Shown in pieces: positions 15,211 to 20,373 of a stretch of DNA of 20,373 nt. The notes beneath the pieces are model-generated. The model made no database searches, was not told where the DNA came from, and was given only the letters and a program-made list of their open reading frames with translations. The position numbers and the translations under genes were made by a program. The stretch is from Desulfobacterales bacterium. GTDB taxonomy: Bacteria > Desulfobacterota > Desulfobacteria > Desulfobacterales > UBA5852. Within the stretch, counting starts at the first letter, position 1. Each line of letters starts with the position of its first letter. The DNA is taken from the NCBI GenBank assembly GCA_030066455.1, contig JASJBQ010000013.1, positions 1 through 20,373 of the forward strand, given 5' to 3'.

Positions 15211-15831
15211 TCAGGCCGAATTTCGGTAAGCTGTGAACATCGCCTCGAACAACTGCCCGATTTTTTTCATGTGGCCCAGGCTCTCTTCGGCGCTGCGCCC
15301 GGGATATTTACGGAAGGCGATCAGGATGCCGCTCAGCGAGGCGAACAGGGCATGGGAAAAAAGCCGCCGTCGTTCGGGATCGGATTCATCCTCAAACACC
15401 AGATCGAGCATGTCCATAAAACGGCGGGCCACCACATCCAGTTTCCGGGCCGAGGCGCTGCTGATCTCGCCGTAGAGCGAGAAACGGGTGATCATCTTCC
15501 AGTAGATTTCATTGACGGTGCAGTAGTCGATGAATTCGTCGACCAGCGTGCCGAACGATGCACGTTCCGGGGCCGCTGCGAATTTGCGCTCCAACTCGCT
15601 GACGAAACGGCCGGTGTCCCGGTAGGCCGCCTCGACGAAAAGGTCCTCCTGGTTCTGGAAATAGGTATAGATGGACGACTTGGCGATGCCGGCTTCATTG
15701 GCGATTTCCTGCATGCTGACCTTGTCGTAGGTTTTCGCGCCGAAAACCTTGCGCGCCGCATCGATGATCAGATCGCGGCGGACCTCCCTCTCTTTGGCCT
15801 TGAGTTCACGCAACGTACTGTTTTTTTTCAT
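15211..15831 (-). CDS. TetR/AcrR-family transcriptional regulator
   Basis: A 206-residue regulator. Residues about 15-65 are a TetR helix-turn-helix domain (RRDLIIDAARKVFGAKTYDKVSMQEIANEAGIAKSSIYTYFQNQEDLF, typical at every position). The remainder is a helical ligand-binding and dimerisation domain without a recognisable specificity signature. The start at 15831 (MKKNSTLREL) is chosen because the open frame further upstream runs through the regulatory region; its ribosome binding site is weak. It heads a leftward operon with the kinase and lyase and diverges from the dehydratase-transporter operon. It probably represses one or both operons through the intergenic region, where an inverted repeat is present. 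The effector may be an acyl-CoA or the transported acid (inference). Confidence 0.93.
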   Translation of the reverse strand: MKKNSTLRELKAKEREVRRDLIIDAARKVFGAKTYDKVSMQEIANEAGIAKSSIYTYFQNQEDLFVEAAYRDTGRFVSELERKFAAAPERASFGTLVDEFIDYCTVNEIYWKMITRFSLYGEISSASARKLDVVARRFMDMLDLVFEDESDPERRRLFSHALFASLSGILIAFRKYPGRSAEESLGHMKKIGQLFEAMFTAYRNSA

Positions 15832-15874
15832 GGTGACGCTATAGCCCCTGGCAGTCTGCAAAGTCCCGCTGTAA

Positions 15875-15902
15875 CGGTTCGCACTAGTGTTAGCATGAAC
15901 CG
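15875..15902. promoter_or_regulatory. Putative TetR operator
   Basis: CGGTTC (15875-15880) and GAACCG (15897-15902) form a perfect 6-bp inverted repeat separated by 16 bp, which contain a further palindrome CACTAGTG. It lies between the divergent TetR gene and the dehydratase promoter, about 20 bp upstream of the candidate -35. The size (28 bp) and the position fit an autoregulated TetR site. Confidence 0.45.
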
Positions 15903-15922
15903 GACTTGAACGCAACTTTGAG

Positions 15923-15951
15923 TTGATTTGTTGACCGCCGTTCGATATATA
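15923..15951 (+). promoter_or_regulatory. Candidate promoter of the dehydratase-transporter operon
   Basis: TTGATT (15923-15928), a 17-bp spacer and TATATA (15946-15951) give a sigma70-like promoter with predicted initiation near 15958. This excludes the in-frame ATG at 15954 as the translation start and leaves a leader of about 68 nt before the ATG at 16026. Confidence 0.5.
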
Positions 15952-16025
15952 GAATGCTAAACGAGATAAACCCGAACGTGCCATCACGTTCCTTTTCAAT
16001 CATGCCCGGGGAGATCATTGCGCCT

Positions 16026-17141
16026 ATGGATATTAAATTCTTTTACCAAGACGCCGTCGACGACCCTTACGCTTACGCCGCCCGCTGGAAGGACCGGCAA
16101 CGCAAACCGGTCGTGGCGCATTTCTGCTCCTACACCCCCGAAGAGGTGATCTGGGCCGCCGGAGCCCTGCCGGTGCGTATATTCGGTCAGTCCGCGCGCA
16201 TCGTGGCCGCCGACACCCATTTGCAGAGCTATGCCTGCAGCCTGGTGCGCGGGGCCATGGAGGACGCCCTGGCGGGCCGTCTTGATTTTGCCGACGGGTT
16301 CGTCTTCCCGCACACCTGCGATTCCATTCAGCGCCTTTCGGATATCTGGCGCCTGAACGTCCCCCACGGCTTTCACCTGGACGCGGTGCTGCCGGTCAAA
16401 CTCAATACCCCCAGCGCCCGGGATTACATGCGCGACATCGTCAAGCGTTTCGCACACGACCTGGAATCCCGGCTGGGAGTCGAAATCGCCGATGAAGCCC
16501 TGTCCGACGCCATCAAACTTTACAATCGACTGCGCCAGGGGCTGCGCGCCATCCACCGTCTGCGCAGCGAACACCCGGAGAAGCTGCCCGGCCGCGTCGT
16601 TCATGCCCTATCACGTGCGGCCATGGTCATGGACCGAGAGGCCTTCGTGGACGGGCTCGAGCAGCTGATGGTGGACCTGGAAGGACACACCCCCCCTTTT
16701 TCGGATCGCAAACGGCTGATCCTCTCCGGCGGTCTTTGCTCCATGCCGGATATCTACGGCCTGATCGAGACGGCCGGCGGGGACGTGGTCTGGGACGATT
16801 TGTGCACCGGGTCGCGGTATTTCGACGGCGAGATCGACGACGAACCGTCCTTGCTGGCGGGAATCGCGGACCGCTACCGCGAACGCATGGTCTGTCCGGC
16901 CAAACACATGGACCTGACCCGTCGCGGCGACCATCTGGTGCAACTCGCGAAAGAGCACCGGGCCGGGGGCGTCATTTTCGTGCTGCTCAAGTTCTGCGAC
17001 CCGCACGCCTTCGACTACCCCTACATGAAAAAGATGCTGGACGCGGCCGGCATCCCCAGCCTGCTGTTTGAAATCGAAGACCAGCAGGTCAGCGCCGGCC
17101 AGGTGCGCACGCGCTGCGAGGCCTTCATCGAAATGCTATAG
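16026..17141 (+). CDS. 2-hydroxyacyl-CoA dehydratase / benzoyl-CoA reductase-type subunit (BcrC/HgdB-like)
   Basis: A 371-residue cytoplasmic iron-sulfur protein of the HGD-D family. Family hallmarks are FCSYTPEEVIWAAGALPVRIFG (Cys34), LQSYACSLVRG (Cys71), PHTCDSIQRLSDIW (Cys98) and the C-terminal LLKFCDPHAFDYPYMKKML; these cysteines are the likely [4Fe-4S] ligands. Such subunits work as a heterodimer that receives one electron from an ATP-dependent activator, to dehydrate 2-hydroxyacyl-CoA or reduce an aromatic acyl-CoA. The start at 16026 (MDIKFFYQ) is preferred: GGGGAG lies upstream at a rather long 13-nt spacing. Earlier ATGs (15954, 16002) lack a ribosome binding site. Its partner subunit follows after 55 bp. 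No activator ATPase gene is in the window. The exact reaction is unknown. Confidence 0.9.
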   Translation: MDIKFFYQDAVDDPYAYAARWKDRQRKPVVAHFCSYTPEEVIWAAGALPVRIFGQSARIVAADTHLQSYACSLVRGAMEDALAGRLDFADGFVFPHTCDSIQRLSDIWRLNVPHGFHLDAVLPVKLNTPSARDYMRDIVKRFAHDLESRLGVEIADEALSDAIKLYNRLRQGLRAIHRLRSEHPEKLPGRVVHALSRAAMVMDREAFVDGLEQLMVDLEGHTPPFSDRKRLILSGGLCSMPDIYGLIETAGGDVVWDDLCTGSRYFDGEIDDEPSLLAGIADRYRERMVCPAKHMDLTRRGDHLVQLAKEHRAGGVIFVLLKFCDPHAFDYPYMKKMLDAAGIPSLLFEIEDQQVSAGQVRTRCEAFIEML

Positions 17142-17196
17142 GACGCGGCGGCAAATCCGGCGTCCACAAATGGAACCCTTCCGGCAGGAGAAAATG

Positions 17197-18438
17197 ATGA
17201 CCACGCCCGACAAGACCATCGACGCGTCCCGCGAGAGACGCAAGATAAAGTGCGTCAAGAAGATGAAAGAGATCATGACGCACTACTACATCGACGCCAA
17301 AACCGCCGCCGACCAGGGGAAGAAGGTGGCCTGGATCACGAGCGGCGGGCCGGTGGAGCCCTTGATCGCCATGGATGTGATCCCGGTCTATCCCGAAAAC
17401 CATGCCGCCATGATCGGCGCCTCCAAGATGGGGGTCGACCTGTGCCTCAAATCCGAAGAGATGGGCTATGCGCCCGACCTCTGCTCCTACGCCCGGGCCG
17501 ATATCGCCTGTGCGCCGGTGGACGGCGGGCCGATCGGGGGGCTGCCGCGGCCCGACATGCTGATCTGCTGCAACAACATCTGCGGCACGGTGCTCAAATG
17601 GTACGAGGCCCAGGCCCGTTTCTTCGATGTCCCCCTCTTCATTCTGGACACCCCGTTTTGTCACACCACGTTTTCCGACGAGGCCCGACGCTATGTTCGA
17701 CGCCAGATCGAAGAATACATCCAGTTTCTGGAGGCGCACTGCGGCCGGCCCCTGGACCGCGAGCGCATGGCCGAAGTGGGGCGGCTCTCGATCGAGGGCC
17801 AGCGCATGTGGCAGGCCGTCCTGGACACCACCACCCACAAGCCGGCGCCCATGAGCGCCTTCGACGCCTTCTTTCACCTGGCCCTGATCGTGACCCTGCG
17901 CGGCACCCGGACGGTGGTGGACTACTACACCGAGCTGCTCCAGGAGATGCGCGCGCGCATCGACCAGGGCATCAGTGCCGTGGAGAACGAAGACTACCGG
18001 CTGTTGTGGGACAACCTGCCCATCTGGTTTCGCACGCGCTGGCTGTCGGAGAAGTTTGCCGCCCACAACGCCTGCCTGGTGGCGGACACCTACACTTCGG
18101 CCTGGTGCAGCTCGCTGCAATATCTCCACGCGGACGACTTTATCGATACCATGGCCGAGGGCTACAGCCGCATCTATCTCAACATCGGCGTGGATGCCAT
18201 GGCCGAAAGCGTGCTGCAGATGATCGACAAATACCAGGCGGACGGTCTGGTGATGCACTCCAACCGCAGCTGCAAGCCCTATTCCCTGGGGCAGTACGAC
18301 ATTCAGCGAATCGTGCGGGAGAAAACAGGGCTGCCGACCTTGATGATCGAAGCCGACATGGTGGACGAGCGGCTGTTCGCCGAGGGCCCCACGGCAACCC
18401 GCATCGACGCTTTCATGGAGATGTTGAAAGCGGGCTAA
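17197..18438 (+). CDS. 2-hydroxyacyl-CoA dehydratase / benzoyl-CoA reductase-type subunit (BcrB/HgdA-like)
   Basis: A 413-residue partner subunit of the same HGD-D superfamily. It shows KKVAWITSGGPVEPLIAMDVIPVYPENH, YAPDLCSYARADI (Cys96), MLICCNNICGTVLKWYE and the C-terminal HSNRSCKPYSLGQYDI, all typical of BcrB/BadE and HgdA-type chains. ATG at 17197 has AGGAG (17186-17190) 6 nt upstream; the ATG at 17194 is too close. It lies 55 bp after the other subunit and 73 bp before the transporter gene, in one operon. The order C-like then B-like recalls the bcrCB pair of Thauera-type benzoyl-CoA reductase, but the bcrA and bcrD ATPase genes that would follow are replaced here by a transporter gene. 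Whether it is a dehydratase or a reductase cannot be decided by eye. Confidence 0.9.
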   Translation: MTTPDKTIDASRERRKIKCVKKMKEIMTHYYIDAKTAADQGKKVAWITSGGPVEPLIAMDVIPVYPENHAAMIGASKMGVDLCLKSEEMGYAPDLCSYARADIACAPVDGGPIGGLPRPDMLICCNNICGTVLKWYEAQARFFDVPLFILDTPFCHTTFSDEARRYVRRQIEEYIQFLEAHCGRPLDRERMAEVGRLSIEGQRMWQAVLDTTTHKPAPMSAFDAFFHLALIVTLRGTRTVVDYYTELLQEMRARIDQGISAVENEDYRLLWDNLPIWFRTRWLSEKFAAHNACLVADTYTSAWCSSLQYLHADDFIDTMAEGYSRIYLNIGVDAMAESVLQMIDKYQADGLVMHSNRSCKPYSLGQYDIQRIVREKTGLPTLMIEADMVDERLFAEGPTATRIDAFMEMLKAG

Positions 18439-18511
18439 TTCGTGATGACGCGCACCGCAGGGGCGTTGCCTGAAACAAGAACGCAACTCAGACGGCGGGG
18501 AGGGCCGGAGG

Positions 18512-19909
18512 ATGGTGCCGAACGGATCGGGTATTGGCAGATGGCTTAGGCGGTCCGCAGTTCTTCTGGTCGTCGTGGGCCATTTTTGCGGGGGAGACTT
18601 GGCCGCGGCGGCGGACGGCCAGGACGGGGCCGCGCTCTACCGCCGCCTGGCACAGGTTGCCGGCGGTCAGGGGGACCCGGCCATCTTCGAGCAGCTCAAC
18701 ACCGGGGCCCGGCAGCTGGACTGGTCGCAGGCCCAGGAGAAGGCCTTCACCGGCCACCTGCGCATCATCCGGGCAAAGACTGCCGAGAACAATCCGGATC
18801 GCCAGGCGGTCTATCTCCTGCGCGAACTCACCGGAGAAGTCTACATCCTGGAGACACCTGCCGACCGCTTGGCCCTCGCGGCAGGGGCGGGCACACCTCA
18901 TGCCGGACTGGACGCCAAATTCGAGAGCAAACTGGAATTGCGTGCCCTGCTCATGCCGGGCAATATCGGCGGGGTCGACTACCGTTTTGCCCGTCTGGCG
19001 GCGGCGCCGGTTCAACCGACCCTCGACCGGATCTTCAAGATGGCCATCATCCTCATGCTGTTCTTCGTCATGGTCGGCATGGGCCTCACACTGGCCTTCA
19101 AGGATTTTGCCCTGGTTTTCACCAAACCCCGCGGGATCGTCCTCGGCCAGATTCTGCAGTTCGGCTTTATGCCCCTGCTGGCCATGGCCCTGGGGCATCT
19201 GCTGGGGTTTTATCAGCAGTACCCCTTCATCTTCGTCGGCATGATCCTGATTACCGCCATTCCCGGCGGCGTGACCTCCAACCTCATGACCTACTATGCC
19301 AAGGGCGACCTGGCGCTCTCGATTTCACTGACCTCCTTTTCCACGGTGCTCTCGATCCTGTTTACGCCCCTGCTGCTGGCGCTCTACTGCGCCAACATGC
19401 CCGAGGTGAGCATCCCCGTAAAAACCGTGGTCCAGACCATCATGATCCTGGTGATCATTCCCCTGATCGTGGGGATGTCGGTCAGGTGGCGCTGGCCCCG
19501 GGGGGCCGAGAAAGCCACGCCCTTTTTTTCCGCACTGGGGATCGTGGCCCTTTTGGCATTGATCATCGCCGGCGTGCTGAGCAATCTGCACGTCTTCGCC
19601 GACACGGACCGCTACGGGGTCAAATTCTACATCACGGTCTTTGGACTGACGTTTATGGGCATGATGGCCGGAATCGTGTTTGCCAAGCTGATCGGGATCA
19701 ACAACTACCAGACCCGGGCCATCTCCCTGGAGACCGGCCTGCGCAACAGCGCCCTGGCCATGACGATTGCAATCCTGATTCAGGATGCCATGGGCGATTT
19801 TTACAGCTCGATGTTCGTCACTTCCGGTCTGTTCGGACTGATCATGTACGTGGCGGGCATCATCGCCATATTTATGTACAAACCCCTGCTGCCGGTGGCG
19901 AAGCACTGA
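18512..19909 (+). CDS. BASS-family (bile acid:Na+ symporter-like) transporter with exported N-terminal domain
   Basis: A 465-residue inner-membrane protein. Residues about 172-457 hold roughly nine hydrophobic segments and the BASS signatures AIPGGVTSNLMTYYAKGDLALS (about 249-270) and ISLETGLRNSALA (Glu407, Asn412), which in the family bind Na+ and the organic anion substrate. Residues 1-35 look like a signal peptide (WLRRSAVLLVVVGHF, cleavage near AAAA-DG). They are followed by an extra soluble domain of about 135 residues (36-170) that I do not recognise and that would sit outside the membrane. Ordinary BASS proteins lack it and are about 300-330 residues. The ATG at 18512 has GGGGAGGG (18497-18504) 7 nt upstream. 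As the last gene of the dehydratase operon it probably imports the acid that the pathway consumes (inference). Confidence 0.88.
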   Translation: MVPNGSGIGRWLRRSAVLLVVVGHFCGGDLAAAADGQDGAALYRRLAQVAGGQGDPAIFEQLNTGARQLDWSQAQEKAFTGHLRIIRAKTAENNPDRQAVYLLRELTGEVYILETPADRLALAAGAGTPHAGLDAKFESKLELRALLMPGNIGGVDYRFARLAAAPVQPTLDRIFKMAIILMLFFVMVGMGLTLAFKDFALVFTKPRGIVLGQILQFGFMPLLAMALGHLLGFYQQYPFIFVGMILITAIPGGVTSNLMTYYAKGDLALSISLTSFSTVLSILFTPLLLALYCANMPEVSIPVKTVVQTIMILVIIPLIVGMSVRWRWPRGAEKATPFFSALGIVALLALIIAGVLSNLHVFADTDRYGVKFYITVFGLTFMGMMAGIVFAKLIGINNYQTRAISLETGLRNSALAMTIAILIQDAMGDFYSSMFVTSGLFGLIMYVAGIIAIFMYKPLLPVAKH

Positions 19910-20010
19910 GTGCGCGTGCAGCCGGCCCCCGCGACGCTTTTAGGGAGATGCTCACGGCCGGGGCATCGTTGGGGCTGATTCGCTATCCCCGTGTGCTGGT
20001 TTTTCCGGGG

Positions 20011-20096
20011 TCGGCATCGGTAGCGCGATCGGGTCTCGAATCGGAATCCGGCCAGCGTCATTTTCGATTCCGATACCGATACCGGCGCCGATTCCG
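20011..20096. repeat. Hairpin built from CGAT-containing hexamer repeats
   Basis: The right arm (20062-20096) reads as phased hexamers of the type nnCGAT (TTCGAT, TCCGAT, ACCGAT, GCCGAT variants). The left arm (20011-20050) carries the same hexamers in reverse complement. ATCGGAATC (20040-20048) pairs perfectly with GATTCCGAT (20066-20074), so the whole can fold as an imperfect hairpin. Confidence 0.6.
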
Positions 20097-20225
20097 GGTG
20101 AGGTCGAAAATGAAGATAACTTGTCCTGCCGTCGGCTATGGTCTTGATCTAAACCCTCCACCTCTGGTGGGGGACCCGGCGAGGTAAGACCGATCCGGGG
20201 TATTGTTTTTTGACTGGTAAGTTCA

Positions 20226-20247
20226 TTTTCTTTCCCGGGAAAGAAAA
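20226..20247. repeat. 22-bp perfect palindrome
   Basis: A perfect palindrome centred on CCCGGG with arms TTTTCTTTCCC and GGGAAAGAAAA. Its last base is the first base of the adjoining MITE-like element. It could be a terminator-like hairpin or a binding site; nothing indicates which. Confidence 0.55.
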
Positions 20248-20372
20248 GACGGTCTCGTAAAAAGTCCGAAATCGGCGTTACGCTTCAGCCTTCGTCATTG
20301 CGGCGTACCGTAAGTACGCCTCATTCCTCAGGATTCGCAAGCCTTGATCTCGAACATTTTACGAAACCGTCT
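20247..20372. repeat. MITE-like palindromic element with 16-bp terminal inverted repeats
   Basis: agacggtctcgtaaaa (20247-20262) and ttttacgaaaccgtct (20357-20372) are inverted repeats with one mismatch. Between them the sequence is an imperfect long palindrome centred on GGCGTAC-cgtaa-GTACGCC (20302-20320). The element is 126 bp and has no coding capacity. It appears complete, one base before the window end. Confidence 0.7.
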
Positions 20373-20373
20373 A

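Larger units (their letters stand above)
19910..20373. other. Non-coding 3' region after the transporter operon
   Basis: No supportable gene lies in these 464 bp. Besides the repeats listed separately, it holds a hairpin CCTCCACC-TCT-GGTGGGGG (20155-20173, one T-G pair) and a weak terminator candidate: CCCGG (20175-20179) with CCGGG (20195-20199), then TTTTTT at 20206-20211. Termination of the upstream operon here is plausible but unproven. Confidence 0.4.

Noticed and set aside
17125..18486. Long open frames opposite and in another frame within the BcrB-like gene (also 17250-18473)
   Set aside because: They overlap a gene with clear conserved motifs and show only GC-driven low-complexity translation.
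18586..20187. A 533-codon plus-strand frame overlapping the BASS gene and running past it
   Set aside because: It is an alternate frame of the transporter gene, rich in R, G, P and H, with no membrane segments and no ribosome binding site.

Overview
The window is GC-rich, almost fully coding chromosomal DNA. The gene families suggest an anaerobic, metabolically versatile Desulfobacterota-type bacterium (Desulfosarcina or Desulfobacteraceae-like). That is an inference from three things: a radical-type 2-hydroxyacyl-CoA dehydratase/benzoyl-CoA-reductase pair, a CheW-bearing signalling chimera, and abundant short palindromic repeats. No rRNA or marker gene is present to fix the taxon.

Positions 1-5693 are read leftwards. 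They hold an acidic repeat protein, then valS, nadC and a rhomboid protease, the last three apparently one operon. A perfect terminator-like hairpin sits between the acidic gene and the valS ribosome binding site. The rhomboid protein carries a C-terminal segment that looks like a DnaJ C-terminal (peptide-binding) domain. Positions 6133-7299 are read rightwards: rsmE, then a lone tRNA-Phe(GAA) with its own promoter and a UUCG-loop terminator.

Positions 7649-10083 are a small accessory unit. The first gene encodes a cytoplasmic chimera: the N-terminal half of a CheY-like receiver, running directly into an NrtA/NMT1-type ligand-binding fold, then a CheW domain. It is followed by a DUF169-family gene split into two frames at a G-rich tract. 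A palindromic repeat element and a gene-poor stretch follow (10084-10440).

Positions 10441-19909 look like a catabolic locus. An ALDH7-type aldehyde dehydrogenase (+) converges on a leftward operon of a TetR regulator, an FGGY carbohydrate kinase and a sphingosine-1-phosphate-lyase-like PLP enzyme. From the TetR intergenic region a rightward operon diverges: two 2-hydroxyacyl-CoA dehydratase/benzoyl-CoA reductase-type subunits and a BASS-family (bile acid:Na+ symporter-like) transporter with an unusual exported N-terminal domain. The kinase, phospho-lyase and aldehyde dehydrogenase logic resembles sphingosine-type catabolism, but the substrate is unknown. The window ends in a non-coding stretch with a hexamer-repeat hairpin, a perfect palindrome and a 126-bp MITE-like palindromic element.
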